Positions 9,206 through 18,689 of a stretch of DNA of 64,000 nucleotides are shown here, piece by piece. The translations under genes were made by a program, and so were the position numbers. This DNA comes from a bacterium (lineage in GTDB: Bacteria; Gemmatimonadota; Gemmatimonadetes; Gemmatimonadales; Gemmatimonadaceae). The first letter of the stretch is position 1. Every line of letters begins with the position of its first letter. The notes under the pieces are model-generated. The model was given only the letters and a program-made list of their open reading frames with translations. It did not search any database and was not told where the DNA came from. The DNA lies in contig JAIXTI010000207.1 of the NCBI GenBank assembly GCA_027484025.1, positions 1-64,000 of the forward strand. Reading direction: 5' to 3'.

Positions 9206-10216
9206 ATGACCGTCCTCGAAGCTCACTACGATCCCGCGCTCGCGGCTGAAATCCGCGCCCTCGCCAAGGCGAAGAACGCGGTCATTCTCGCGCACAACTA
9301 CGAGCGTCCCGAAATTCAGGACGTGGCCGACTATGTGGGCGACTCGCTCGGACTCTCGCGCGAAGCGGCCAAGACCGAAGCCGATGTCATCGTCTTCTGC
9401 GGCGTGCACTTCATGGCGGAAACCGCCGCGATTCTGTCGCCACAGAAAACCGTGCTGCTTCCCGATCTCGCCGCCGGGTGCTCGCTGGCCAGCACCATCG
9501 ATGCGGACCAACTGCGCGCATGGAAGGCCGAGCATCCGGGCGCTGTGGTCGTCGCGTACGTGAACACGACCGCCGAAGTGAAAGCGGAGAGTGACTACTG
9601 CTGCACGTCGGGCAATGCCGTCGAGGTGATCAACGCGATTCCCGCGGACAAGGAGATTCTGTTCCTCCCCGACATGTTCCTCGGCGCGCATGTCCGCCGC
9701 GAAACCAAGCGGGAAAACATTCACGTGTGGATGGGCGAGTGTCACGTGCATGCGGGCATCGATCCCGAGCACATCACACGGACACGCGCGCAGCACCCCG
9801 GCGCGGAGTTCCTCATTCACCCCGAGTGCGGCTGCGCCACGTCGGTGGTGGAGGCGATGAGTGCCGGCGCGGTCGACAAGGAGAACGCGCACATTCTGTC
9901 CACCGAGGGGATGATCAAGCGTCCGTCGCAGACCACGCAGGACACGTTCATCGTGGCCACGGAGATCGGTATTCTGCACCGGTTGCGCCGTGAGAATCCC
10001 ACCAAGCACTTCATCGCGGCCAATGACCGCGCGCAGTGCTCGTACATGAAGGTCACGACGCTCCCCAAGGTGCGCGATGCGCTGCTGTACATGCAGCACC
10101 GCATTACCGTCCCCGCGGATATGGCCGCGCGTGCGCGGACGGCGATCGAGCGCATGGTGAGCATCGGCGGCAATTCCGGCGTCAGCCCCTTCGGCCCAGA
10201 GGACCCTGGCGAATGA
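9206..10216 (+). CDS. nadA: Quinolinate synthase A
   Basis: 336 residues, the length of the compact NadA class. It condenses iminoaspartate with dihydroxyacetone phosphate to quinolinate using an oxygen-sensitive [4Fe-4S] cluster. Diagnostic segments are ILAHNYERPEIQDVAD at the N-terminus, VIVFCGVHFMAETA and LIHPECGCATSVVEAM, which contain cluster-ligand cysteine candidates, and FIAANDRAQCSYMK. The stop overlaps the nadC ATG by 4 bases, indicating coupled translation. Confidence 0.95.
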   Translation: MTVLEAHYDPALAAEIRALAKAKNAVILAHNYERPEIQDVADYVGDSLGLSREAAKTEADVIVFCGVHFMAETAAILSPQKTVLLPDLAAGCSLASTIDADQLRAWKAEHPGAVVVAYVNTTAEVKAESDYCCTSGNAVEVINAIPADKEILFLPDMFLGAHVRRETKRENIHVWMGECHVHAGIDPEHITRTRAQHPGAEFLIHPECGCATSVVEAMSAGAVDKENAHILSTEGMIKRPSQTTQDTFIVATEIGILHRLRRENPTKHFIAANDRAQCSYMKVTTLPKVRDALLYMQHRITVPADMAARARTAIERMVSIGGNSGVSPFGPEDPGE

Positions 10217-11172
10217 GCTCTTTCCACCCGCCGCTCCGCCCGACACCGCCAACGTCGCACATGGCCGTGGCACCGCGGACGATTACCCCGCTCGATACAC
10301 GCGCGGTAACGGTCTCTACACTCGCGTTCCCACTCAGTGCCGACGAAACGGCCGCGCGCGTGCGGGTGGCATTGCAGGAAGACGAAGCGTTCAACGACAT
10401 CTCCACCCTCGCGACGGTGGTCAGCACGCGCCACGTGCGCTGCGCGATCGTTGCGCGACGTGACGGGGTGATCGCCGGCATTCCGCTGGCGGTCGACGCG
10501 TTCCGGCAGCTCGATGCCAACGTCACCATTCGCATCGAAGCCGAAGACGGAACGCGCGTGAAGGCCGGTGACACGGTCATGGCGCTCACGGGACACGCGC
10601 GCGGCATGCTGTCCGCCGAGCGCACTGCGCTGAACTATCTGCAGCATCTCTCGGGGATCGCGACGCTGACGTGCCGCTTCGCCGACGCGGTGAAGGGTAC
10701 GGGGGCGCAGATTCTGGACACCCGCAAAACCACACCGGGGTGGCGCACGCTCGAGAAGTATGCGGTGCGCGCCGGTGGAGGCACCAACCACCGCCTCGAT
10801 CTGCGCAGCGGGGTGCTCATCAAGGACAATCACCTCGCGGCCATCGGGGGCGACATTGCGATGGCCGTCGCCCGTGCTCGTGCACTCGCGCTGACCGGCA
10901 CGCCCGTGCAGGTCGAATGCGATACGATCGCGCAGGTCGACGCCGCCGTCGCTGCCGGTGCCGATTGGGTCCTGCTCGACAACATGTCGCTCGATCAGCT
11001 GCGTGACGCGGTGTCGCGCTGCCGTGGGCGTGTCGTCACGGAGGCCTCGGGTGGTGTTTCGCTCGACACAGTCCGCGCGATTGCCGAAACGGGTGTCGAT
11101 CGCATCTCCATCGGAGCGCTGACGCACTCTGCGCCGGCGCTCGACCTCGGTCTCGACTTCGACGGTTTGTGA
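10213..11172 (+). CDS. nadC: Nicotinate-nucleotide pyrophosphorylase (carboxylating)
   Basis: 319 residues from the ATG at 10213, chosen because it forms an ATGA overlap with nadA; the ORF-track start at 10036 lies inside nadA. The enzyme converts quinolinate plus PRPP to nicotinate mononucleotide, CO2 and PPi. Recognisable motifs are the substrate-binding RKTTPGWR, GGGTNHRLDL and LIKDNHL, and the C-terminal barrel segments VECDT, VLLDNMS and TEASGGV. An extended ~40-residue N-terminus precedes the domain. Its stop overlaps the next gene (GTGA). Confidence 0.95.
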   Translation: MSSFHPPLRPTPPTSHMAVAPRTITPLDTRAVTVSTLAFPLSADETAARVRVALQEDEAFNDISTLATVVSTRHVRCAIVARRDGVIAGIPLAVDAFRQLDANVTIRIEAEDGTRVKAGDTVMALTGHARGMLSAERTALNYLQHLSGIATLTCRFADAVKGTGAQILDTRKTTPGWRTLEKYAVRAGGGTNHRLDLRSGVLIKDNHLAAIGGDIAMAVARARALALTGTPVQVECDTIAQVDAAVAAGADWVLLDNMSLDQLRDAVSRCRGRVVTEASGGVSLDTVRAIAETGVDRISIGALTHSAPALDLGLDFDGL

Positions 11173-12134
11173 AACAGACGGAGTCTCCTGCCATGCCTGT
11201 CCGACTCCCTCCGCCAACCGAACGCGCGTCCCGTATTCTGCTCGAAGGGATCGTCGATTACGCCGGGCTCTTTCCTCCGGCGTCCCTCGACATTCCGAAG
11301 GCGGTGCGCAACTTCGCGCATTACCGCGCCGGCGGTACGGGCTGGATGCTGGGGCGGTTCATCTGCCCGGCCTCACGGCTCGACGAATTCTCCGCCAGTG
11401 CGGATCCGTTACTGCCTCGCGACGCTGGCGCCATCCCGTGGCGGCTCTCCGTGACGGGTACGAGCGATGTCGCCGCCGATCTCGTCGCGATCGCCGCGTT
11501 CAATGACCGACATCGGGTCTGCTTCGAAGAATGCGGGGCCAAGGTCGACGCGTACGAGGTGAAGGTCACGTCGGTTCAGGAAATCGTCTCGCTGCACGAG
11601 CAGCTGCCGGCGTCGCTCGAGGTGTACTTCGAAGTGCCACTCGACGCGACCGTCGATGTGCTCGTGCAGGCCATCGCGAGTACGGGGCGCCGCGCCAAGA
11701 TGCGCACCGGCGGCACGGTGGCCGACGCCTTCCCGCCCGCCGCCGCGATCGTGCGTTTCCTGCGTGCCCTCGTGACGCACGACGTCGTGGCCAAAGCCAC
11801 CGCGGGACTGCATCACCCGTTGTGCGGGGCGTACCGCCTCACATACGAACCCGACGCGGCGACGGCACGCATGTTCGGCATGCTCAACGTGCTCCTCGCG
11901 GCGGCCGTGATCGCCAAGGGCGGTAGCGACGAAGACGCGCTTCTGCTACTCAACGAATCCAACGCCGCCTCCATCGAATTCAATGATCTTCATGTGGCCT
12001 GGCATGGCCCGGACGGGATCATCACGATCAGTCGCGCGCTGCTGCAACAGGTGCGCGAGCGTATGCTGGTGAGCATCGGCTCCTGCTCCTTCACCGAACC
12101 CGTCGACGAAAATCGAGCCTTGGGCTGGATCTGA
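11169..12134 (+). CDS. Conserved protein of unknown function, coupled to nadC
   Basis: 321 residues if translation starts at the GTG that overlaps the nadC stop; an in-frame ATG 8 codons later (11193) is an alternative. I do not recognise a named family. It has no signal peptide and no membrane helix. The sequence alternates beta strands and helices in a way that suggests a TIM barrel, with conserved-looking patches ILLEGIVDYAGLFPPASLD at the N-terminus, KMRTGG near the middle and KATAGLHHPL in the C-terminal half (the last resembles a barrel strand with a lysine and paired histidines). It lies between the NAD operon and fumarylacetoacetase, 21 bp before the latter, so a link to aromatic catabolism is possible but unproven. 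Confidence 0.75.
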   Translation: MKQTESPAMPVRLPPPTERASRILLEGIVDYAGLFPPASLDIPKAVRNFAHYRAGGTGWMLGRFICPASRLDEFSASADPLLPRDAGAIPWRLSVTGTSDVAADLVAIAAFNDRHRVCFEECGAKVDAYEVKVTSVQEIVSLHEQLPASLEVYFEVPLDATVDVLVQAIASTGRRAKMRTGGTVADAFPPAAAIVRFLRALVTHDVVAKATAGLHHPLCGAYRLTYEPDAATARMFGMLNVLLAAAVIAKGGSDEDALLLLNESNAASIEFNDLHVAWHGPDGIITISRALLQQVRERMLVSIGSCSFTEPVDENRALGWI

Positions 12135-12155
12135 CGTGGCTCACACCCCAACCGT

Positions 12156-13487
12156 ATGACCCCCTCAGCTCCAGCTCGCAGCTGGGTGACCAGCGCCAAC
12201 GGGCACCCGGATTTCTCACTGCAGAATGTGCCGTTCGGCGTGTTCCGCCGCGCCAACAGCACCGAAGCGCCGCGGGTTGGCGTGGCCATCGGCGACGACA
12301 TTCTTGATGTCGCCGCGTGCCAGGCGGCCGGCCTGTTCGACGCGGGCGCTCCCGAGACACAAGATGTCCTTCAGCGCGCGGCCCGCGCCTGTGCGTCACC
12401 TTCGCTCAATGCATTGATGGCACTCGGGGGCGCGGCGCGTCGCGCGTTGCGCACCGCGGTGCTCGAACTGCTGCGCGAAGATGCGTCGGCCCATCGTCGG
12501 CAAACAGCGCAGCACGCGCTCGTATCGCAGCGCGAGGCCGAGCTGTTTCTGCCGGTGCAGGTGGGCGACTACACCGACTTCTATGCGTCGGTGCACCACG
12601 CCACCAACGTGGGCGCCATGTTCCGTCCCGACAATCCGCTGCTCCCCAACTACAAGTGGGTGCCCATCGGGTACCACGGACGCGCGTCGAGCATCGTGCC
12701 GTCGGGGACCGCCGTGCGGCGGCCCTTGGGACAACGGAAAGGGCCCAATGACGCCGAGCCCTCGGTGGGACCATCGCGCTCACTCGATTACGAGTTGGAG
12801 CTCGGTGCGTTCGTCGGGACCGGCAATGCACTGGGCGACACGATCGCCATCGCGGATGCCGAATCGCATCTGTGGGGACTCTGCCTGCTGAACGATTGGT
12901 CGGCACGCGACATCCAGGCGTGGGAGTATCAACCGCTCGGCCCGTTTCTCGCCAAGAACTTTGCGAGCACGATCAGCCCGTGGGTTGTCACGCTCGAAGC
13001 GCTCGAGCCGTTTCGTGCGCCGCTGGCACCGCGCGCCGAAGGTGATCCCGCTCCACTGCCGTATCTCACCGCGGCCTCCGATCGTGCGCAGGGCGGCTTC
13101 GCGCTCACCGTGGAAGTCTGGTTGCGAACGCCACGCATGCGCGACGCCAACGAACCGGCGGTAAGAATTTCGCAGGGGAGCGCGCTCGATCTGTACTGGA
13201 GCTTTGCGCAGATGCTCACACATCACGCGAGCAGTGGCTGCAACATGCGCTCGGGCGATCTGTTGGGGAGCGGCACCATTTCCGGTGCGTCGGTTGACAG
13301 TCGTGGATGTCTGCTCGAGTTGACGTCGCGTGCGGCCGAGCCCATTACGCTTCCCAACGGAGAGACCCGCGGCTTTCTGGCCGATGGCGACGAGGTGATC
13401 ATGACGGCGTATGCCGAGCGTGACGGCGTGGGACGCATCGGTTTCGGGCATTGCTCGGGGCAGATCCTTGCCAGCGTGACGGCTTGA
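12156..13487 (+). CDS. fahA: Fumarylacetoacetase
   Basis: 443 residues, the normal length of bacterial and animal FAH. It hydrolyses fumarylacetoacetate to fumarate and acetoacetate, the last step of tyrosine/homogentisate degradation. The metal- and substrate-binding motifs are all visible: DYTDFYASVHHATNVG, YELELGAFVG, and LLNDWSARDIQAWEYQPLGPF. C-terminal NMRSGDLLGSGTISG matches the family. The other homogentisate-pathway genes are not in the window. It follows the unknown 321-aa gene closely and precedes cydA by about 35 bp. Confidence 0.95.
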   Translation: MTPSAPARSWVTSANGHPDFSLQNVPFGVFRRANSTEAPRVGVAIGDDILDVAACQAAGLFDAGAPETQDVLQRAARACASPSLNALMALGGAARRALRTAVLELLREDASAHRRQTAQHALVSQREAELFLPVQVGDYTDFYASVHHATNVGAMFRPDNPLLPNYKWVPIGYHGRASSIVPSGTAVRRPLGQRKGPNDAEPSVGPSRSLDYELELGAFVGTGNALGDTIAIADAESHLWGLCLLNDWSARDIQAWEYQPLGPFLAKNFASTISPWVVTLEALEPFRAPLAPRAEGDPAPLPYLTAASDRAQGGFALTVEVWLRTPRMRDANEPAVRISQGSALDLYWSFAQMLTHHASSGCNMRSGDLLGSGTISGASVDSRGCLLELTSRAAEPITLPNGETRGFLADGDEVIMTAYAERDGVGRIGFGHCSGQILASVTA

Positions 13488-13521
13488 GGAACGCGCGTCA
13501 CTCGTTGGTTCTTTGTTTCGC

Positions 13522-14922
13522 ATGATGTCAGATCTGTTGTTCGCGCGATCGCAGATGGCGATGTCGCTGGCGTTTCACATTGTCTTTGCCGTGGTCGGCA
13601 TCGGCATGCCGGCGCTCATGGTCATTGCGGAGTGGCGCTGGCTCAAGACGCGTGATCCGGTGTTGCTGGAGTTGGCCAAACGATGGGCGAAGGGGACCGC
13701 CATTCTTTTTGCGGTCGGTGCCGTGTCAGGCACGGTACTCAGCTTCGAACTCGGTTTGCTGTGGCCCACGTTCATGGAGCACGCCGGTGCCGTCATCGGC
13801 ATGCCCTTCTCGCTCGAAGGGTTTGCGTTCTTTACGGAAGCCATCTTTCTTGGCATTTACCTGTATGCGTGGAAGCGCATTCCGCCGCGGGCGCACTTTG
13901 CGGCGGGCGTAGTCGTCGCGGTCAGTGGTGCGCTGAGCGGCGCCTTCGTGGTGTGCGCGAATGCGTGGATGAACGCCCCCGCCGGCTTCGATATGGTGAA
14001 CGGGCAAGTGACCAACGTCGATCCGCTCGCGGCGATGTTCAATGCGGCGGCCCCATCGCAGATCGTGCACATGACGCTCGCCGCGTTTGCCGCGACGGGG
14101 TTCGCGGTGGCCGGCGTTCACGCGTTGGCGCTGTGGCGTGGAACACTGCATCGCGCCTTCCATCGTGCGGCGCTGCAGATCGCGCTCGTGATCGGCTTAC
14201 CCGCGGCGGTCGTGCAGCCCCTCAGCGGTGACTGGAGTGCGCGCGACGTCGCTGAACGTCAGCCGGTGAAGCTCGCCGCGATGGAAGGGCACCTGCGCAC
14301 GGGCCCCGCGGCGTTCGTCATTGGTGGATGGCCCAACGAAGTCACGCTCGAGCACCGCGGCGCTATCGAAATTCCCGGCGTGATCTCGTTGCTGTTGCAT
14401 GGTGATGCCAACGCGGTCGTACCGGGCGTGGATAGTGTACCGGCCGAGGATCGCCCACCGCTCGGTATCGTGCACCTGGCGTTTCAGATCATGGTCGGTT
14501 GCGGCTCCATCATGGCAGCGCTTGCCCTGTTCGGCGCGTTTCGCTGGTGGCAGCGCAAGCGCGGACAGGGCGTGGCGCTCCCCGACGATCGGCGTTTTCT
14601 GCTCGCGATCATGCTTGCATCACCGCTCGGGTTCATTGCGCTCGAAGCCGGCTGGACGGTGACCGAAGTCGGACGTCAGCCATGGATCGTACAAGGCGTG
14701 CTGCGGACTGCTGAAGCGGTCACGCCGATGCCGGGACTTGGTGTCACGTTCGCGTTGTTCACCGCGCTGTACATCGGCTTGGCGATCACGGTGCTCTTCC
14801 TGCTCTGGCGTCAGATTCTCAAGACGGGGGTAACGCCCGCTCCGCTTGGGCTGACCAATGAACTGCCGATTGCGTTGCGCGTCACCGGCGCGCATCAGAG
14901 CCCGAGCACCAAGGCGCCGTGA
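13522..14922 (+). CDS. cydA: Cytochrome bd quinol oxidase subunit I
   Basis: 466 residues from the ATG at 13522 (the ORF track uses an upstream TTG; ATG at 13525 is equally possible). The heme ligands can be placed: histidine in SLAFHIVFA (heme b595/d side), histidine in SQIVHMTLAAF and methionine in CGSIMAAL (heme b558). The C-terminal GRQPWIVQGVLRT is the family signature. The protein is shorter than E. coli CydA (522), consistent with the short Q-loop class. It forms the terminal oxidase in the cytoplasmic membrane with CydB, whose GTG overlaps its stop. Confidence 0.94.
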   Translation: MMSDLLFARSQMAMSLAFHIVFAVVGIGMPALMVIAEWRWLKTRDPVLLELAKRWAKGTAILFAVGAVSGTVLSFELGLLWPTFMEHAGAVIGMPFSLEGFAFFTEAIFLGIYLYAWKRIPPRAHFAAGVVVAVSGALSGAFVVCANAWMNAPAGFDMVNGQVTNVDPLAAMFNAAAPSQIVHMTLAAFAATGFAVAGVHALALWRGTLHRAFHRAALQIALVIGLPAAVVQPLSGDWSARDVAERQPVKLAAMEGHLRTGPAAFVIGGWPNEVTLEHRGAIEIPGVISLLLHGDANAVVPGVDSVPAEDRPPLGIVHLAFQIMVGCGSIMAALALFGAFRWWQRKRGQGVALPDDRRFLLAIMLASPLGFIALEAGWTVTEVGRQPWIVQGVLRTAEAVTPMPGLGVTFALFTALYIGLAITVLFLLWRQILKTGVTPAPLGLTNELPIALRVTGAHQSPSTKAP

Positions 14923-15980
14923 ATCCCACGGATATCACGTGGACGCTGCCGCACATCGTAGCGGGTGTCATGGTGCTGTCGCTGAATGCATACGTGCTGC
15001 TCGGCGGCGCGGACTTTGGCGGCGGCGTGTGGGATCTCTTTGCGCGCGGGCAGCGACGTGATGAACAGCGCGCGCTCATTGCCAACGCTATCGGACCCAT
15101 CTGGGAAGCCAACCACGTCTGGCTCATTCTCGTGGTGGTGTTGCTCTTCACCTGTTTCCCCAAGGCGTTCGCGCACCTCTCCACCGAGTTGCACGTTCCC
15201 ATCACGATCATGCTGGTGGGAATCGTCTTGCGAGGCTCGGCCTTCACCTTTCGCACCTACGACAGCAAGCAGGACGCCGTGCAGCGCCGCTGGGGACGCA
15301 TCTTCTCCATGGCCAGCTTGCTCACGCCCATAATTCTTGGTGTGTGCCTCGGGACAGTGGCCAGTGGCGCGGTCCCCATGCGCACGGCCAAGGAGGCGGC
15401 GGCGCTGACCTTCATGCAGCGTTTCATCGACCCGTGGTTCGCGTCGCCCTTCCCGTGGGCGGTCGGGCTGCTCACGCTCATGCTCTTCGCCTTTCTGGCG
15501 GCAAGCTATCTGACGGTCGAAGCTCCCGACGATGCGCTCCGCGATCTCTTTCGCCGCCGGGCCCAGCAGTCGCAGCTCGCTTTGCTGTTGACCGCCGCCG
15601 CCACCCTGCTCTTGGCGCGCGTGGAAAATCCGCTCCTCTTCAGTGGGCTCACCCGCGGCACCACCGCGTTGGCCATGCATGGCGTAACGGCCTTGGCCGC
15701 GGTGCTTTCGCTCTGGGCATTGGGGACGCGTCGCTTTCAGGTGGCACGGTTGGCCGCCGCGGCGCAGGCCAGCTTCATCCTCTGGGGATGGGCCTGGACG
15801 CAGTTTCCCTGGATTCTCCCTCCGGATCGCACCATTACGTCACTCGCGGCGCCACACGTCACGCTGCAACTCACTGTTGGTGCGCTCGCCGTCGGGACCG
15901 CCATTCTGCTGCCCAGCTTCGTGTACCTGTTCCGGATCTTCAAGAGCGGCGAAACAGCCTTCGGAAACGATCAGGTCTAG
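14919..15980 (+). CDS. cydB: Cytochrome bd quinol oxidase subunit II
   Basis: 353 residues starting at a GTG that overlaps the cydA stop by 4 bases. The N-terminus contains YVLLGGADFGGGVWDL and NAIGPIWEANHVWLI, both diagnostic for CydB, followed by eight or nine hydrophobic helices. It is the structural partner of CydA. No cydX-like small subunit and no cydDC assembly transporter is visible in the window. Confidence 0.94.
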   Translation: MNPTDITWTLPHIVAGVMVLSLNAYVLLGGADFGGGVWDLFARGQRRDEQRALIANAIGPIWEANHVWLILVVVLLFTCFPKAFAHLSTELHVPITIMLVGIVLRGSAFTFRTYDSKQDAVQRRWGRIFSMASLLTPIILGVCLGTVASGAVPMRTAKEAAALTFMQRFIDPWFASPFPWAVGLLTLMLFAFLAASYLTVEAPDDALRDLFRRRAQQSQLALLLTAAATLLLARVENPLLFSGLTRGTTALAMHGVTALAAVLSLWALGTRRFQVARLAAAAQASFILWGWAWTQFPWILPPDRTITSLAAPHVTLQLTVGALAVGTAILLPSFVYLFRIFKSGETAFGNDQV

Positions 15981-16027
15981 ACCGCGAGGGCTTTCCGGAC
16001 CTTGGGTCCATGTCGTAACTTGCCGCC

Positions 16028-16723
16028 ATGCGCCCTGACCTTATTCGCGTGGTTCTCGTCGACGACCATCAGATCGTTCGCTCCGGTCTGAAAGCCGTAC
16101 TGTCGACCGCCAAGGACATCACGGTCGTCGGTGAAGGTGGTTCCGGCAAGGATGCTCTCGCGTTGGCCGAACGACTCGACCCGCACGTGATCGTCATGGA
16201 CCTGTCCATGCCCGAAATGGACGGGCTGACGGCCACGCGCGAGCTGCAGAAGGCCAACGCCGCGCGTGTTCAGCGCTCCGACGAACCGCCTACGCGTCGT
16301 GTGTTGGTGCTCACCATGCACACCGAAGATGAGCATCTGGTCGCGCTGCTCGAAGCGGGCGCGGGCGGGTACCTGCTCAAGTCGGTCGCCGATCGCGAGC
16401 TGGTCGACGCCGTGCGTACCGTGGCCGCCGGTGATGTGTACGTGCAGCCGACGGCCGCCCGCGCGCTCGCGCGCGGCCTCGCCAAGCGCGACGGCAATGC
16501 CGAAGAGCGCACACGTTTCGAGAAGCTCACCGATCGCGAGCAGGTCGTGCTGAAAATGGTCGCCGAGGGCTACACGGCGCCGGAAATCGGTGAACATCTC
16601 ACCATCTCGCCCAAGACGGTCGACACGTACAAGCAGCGCATCGGCGAGAAGCTTGGCCTCACGCACCGTACCGACTACGTGAAGTTCGCGCTCAAGCTCG
16701 GACTGCTCAAAAACGAAGTCTGA
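16028..16723 (+). CDS. NarL/FixJ-family response regulator
   Basis: 231 residues. The receiver domain has the acidic pair VDD near residues 11-13, the phosphoacceptor Asp58 in VIVMDLSMPEMDG, the conserved Thr in VLVLTMHT and Lys in YLLKS. The C-terminal LuxR-type helix-turn-helix is LTDREQVVLKMVAEGYTAPEIGEHLTISPKTV. About 10 extra residues (VQRSDEPPTRR) sit between helix 3 and strand 4 of the receiver. No histidine kinase is adjacent, so it is an orphan here. It follows cydB by 47 bp, making oxygen or redox control plausible but not demonstrated. Confidence 0.92.
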   Translation: MRPDLIRVVLVDDHQIVRSGLKAVLSTAKDITVVGEGGSGKDALALAERLDPHVIVMDLSMPEMDGLTATRELQKANAARVQRSDEPPTRRVLVLTMHTEDEHLVALLEAGAGGYLLKSVADRELVDAVRTVAAGDVYVQPTAARALARGLAKRDGNAEERTRFEKLTDREQVVLKMVAEGYTAPEIGEHLTISPKTVDTYKQRIGEKLGLTHRTDYVKFALKLGLLKNEV

Positions 16724-16731
16724 CGCCCGCC

Positions 16732-16754
16732 GCCCAAGGGCTTAGCCCTTGGGC
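16732..16754. terminator. Hairpin at the response-regulator/acyl-CoA dehydrogenase convergent junction
   Basis: A perfect palindrome GCCCAAGGGCT-T-AGCCCTTGGGC with 11-bp arms and a one-base centre. It overlaps the stop codon of the minus-strand acyl-CoA dehydrogenase and lies just after the response-regulator stop. There is no T-tract, so it may act as a bidirectional 3' end structure rather than a classical terminator. Confidence 0.5.
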
Positions 16755-18598
16755 TCCACGGCGCGCGCCTGCTCATCGCGCGTCAGGCTCCACGAAGGCA
16801 GCGGCGGGACCGCGACATCGAGCAACGCATCGCTCGAGGCGTATCCGTGCTCGGCACGTACACGCTGCGCAATGGAACGGCGAAGCGCGTCAATCTGCTC
16901 GCCCGCGTCGCTGTCGAGCTCCACACGCAGCGCGCGAAAGCGGCGTCCGCTCTGCACGCAGAAGAGCTCAGTGAGCGCGATCTCGCGTACACAGGCATCG
17001 GCCCCGCGCTCCTCGATGAGCTTCTGCGTGCGTGATATGGTCGTGGCGCGCGCATAGAGCTCGATGGCCATATCGGCCAGGCGTTCCACCACCAGCTGTC
17101 GCTGCAGAATCTCTTTCTTGTGCGTCGTGACGGCCTGCTGCGTGGCTTTGGCGAGTTCGGCCACGTGCTTCTCGACGTACGTCGCATGCGTCTTGAGCAG
17201 CGGATGCAACGTCATCTGAAAACGATCACGCTTGCCGAACGCACTCGCCACACGGTCGGCCGCAAAGCTGGAGACAAGCACCCAGTTCTGAATGGGATTC
17301 TTGAGCGCGCCGGCGATTTCCTTGAGCTCTTCGGCGGGACCTTGAATCCCGTTCAGCCCCACGAACAGGCGCAGGATTTCATTGGCCCCTTCGAAAATGC
17401 GATTGATGCGCGCATCGCGAAGGTACCGCTCGTACGGCCACGGCTTCACGAACCCGCGACCACCGGCCAGCTGCACCAGCTCGTCGGAGCTGCGCCATAC
17501 CAGTTCGCTCGCAAACACCTTGATGCACGCAGCCTCGAGTGAGGCATCGATGTTGTCCGTGTCGAGCGCCGCGGCGAGTGCGCCGACCATCGCGTCCGCG
17601 GCGTAGGTCTCGCTCGCCATCGTGGCCATCTTGCGCTGCGTGATCTCGAAGCTCGCCAGGGTGTCGCCGAATTGCGTGCGGGCTTCGGCGTAGCGCGTAA
17701 ACTCCCCCAGCAACTTCTTGCAGGCCGACGTGCAACCAGACGCGAGCGAGAGGCGTCCCGCGTTGAGTGCATTCACAGCCACTCGGAAGCCTTTCCCGAC
17801 TTCGCCGAGCACATGGTCGTCGGGTACGAAGAGATTCTCGAACACCAACTCGGCCTGCGTCGACGCGCGAATGCCCAGCTTGCGAATGGTGCCATCCACT
17901 CGGAACCCCGGCATGTCGGGACGAATGATGAACGCCGTGGGACGCATGACCGTCTCGCCGTTCCGCTGCACCGGCGTCTGCGCGAAGGTCGCGATCACGC
18001 CCGCGCGCTGTCCGTTGCCGATCCAGTGCTTCCGACCATTCAGTACCCAGCCCGTGTTGTCCGCACTGCGTTCGGCGCGCGTGACGATATGCTGTGCGTC
18101 GGAACCGGTTTCCGGCTCCGTCAACGCGTAGGCGGCGAGCGTTTCACCGCGAGCCAGTCCCGGCAGATAGCGCGCCTTCTGCTCATCGTTGCCCGCGATC
18201 ACCACGGCTTTGCTGCCAAGACCGCAGTGCACGCCAATGAGCACCCCGAGCGACGCATCGATGGAGGCGACCGCACCGAAGACGCGGGCGTAGGCACTCG
18301 CCGACAGACCGAGTCCCCCGTACGCCTTGGGAATGGTCAAGGCGAGCAGGCCTGCTTTGGCGAATGCCTGCACCACCGCCTCGTCGATGCTCTCCTGCTC
18401 GTCGAAGCGCTTCGGGTCGATCAGTCCTGAGGCGACCATCGCGTTGACCGCATCCACGAGGCGCTGCACGGTGCGCGCTTCTTCAGGATCGCGCGCATCG
18501 AGCGTGGCCGGATACGGAAAGAGCAATGACTCGTTGATGTCTCCCGCGAACAGATCACGCAGGAACGAAGGCTTGGCAGGAACAGCGACGGAAGACAT
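16742..18598 (-). CDS. Acyl-CoA dehydrogenase (VLCAD/ACAD9-like)
   Basis: 618 residues, longer than the ~380 of short/medium-chain enzymes and matching the very-long-chain type with a C-terminal extension. It catalyses the FAD-dependent alpha-beta dehydrogenation of acyl-CoA in beta-oxidation. Visible are the FAD/substrate segments YALTEPETGSDAQ and HWIGNGQRAG, the loop CIKVFASEL and the catalytic glutamate region INRIFEGANEILRLF. It has no signal peptide. Neighbours do not include other beta-oxidation genes. An ATG start at 18598 fits the family N-terminus. Confidence 0.93.
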   Translation of the reverse strand: MSSVAVPAKPSFLRDLFAGDINESLLFPYPATLDARDPEEARTVQRLVDAVNAMVASGLIDPKRFDEQESIDEAVVQAFAKAGLLALTIPKAYGGLGLSASAYARVFGAVASIDASLGVLIGVHCGLGSKAVVIAGNDEQKARYLPGLARGETLAAYALTEPETGSDAQHIVTRAERSADNTGWVLNGRKHWIGNGQRAGVIATFAQTPVQRNGETVMRPTAFIIRPDMPGFRVDGTIRKLGIRASTQAELVFENLFVPDDHVLGEVGKGFRVAVNALNAGRLSLASGCTSACKKLLGEFTRYAEARTQFGDTLASFEITQRKMATMASETYAADAMVGALAAALDTDNIDASLEAACIKVFASELVWRSSDELVQLAGGRGFVKPWPYERYLRDARINRIFEGANEILRLFVGLNGIQGPAEELKEIAGALKNPIQNWVLVSSFAADRVASAFGKRDRFQMTLHPLLKTHATYVEKHVAELAKATQQAVTTHKKEILQRQLVVERLADMAIELYARATTISRTQKLIEERGADACVREIALTELFCVQSGRRFRALRVELDSDAGEQIDALRRSIAQRVRAEHGYASSDALLDVAVPPLPSWSLTRDEQARAVEPKG

Positions 18599-18640
18599 GA
18601 CGGGAGGCTCGGAATGGCAGGACGCCGGGGGGGAAACGTC

Positions 18641-18672
18641 GAGGAGTCCCCATCGTCAGACGGGGACTCCTC
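18641..18672 (-). terminator. Hairpin terminator after the BIG2 protein gene
   Basis: Arms GAGGAGTCCCC and GGGGACTCCTC (11 bp, perfect) with a 10-base loop, 18 bp beyond the stop of the minus-strand BIG2 gene. On the minus strand the stem is followed by GACGTTTCC, a weak T-tract. Confidence 0.65.
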
Positions 18673-18689
18673 AAAATATCACATGGTGA

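Noticed and set aside
7598-10273. 891-aa minus-strand ORF
   Set aside because: Exact antisense of nadB/nadA with shadow composition; the plus strand carries clear enzyme motifs.
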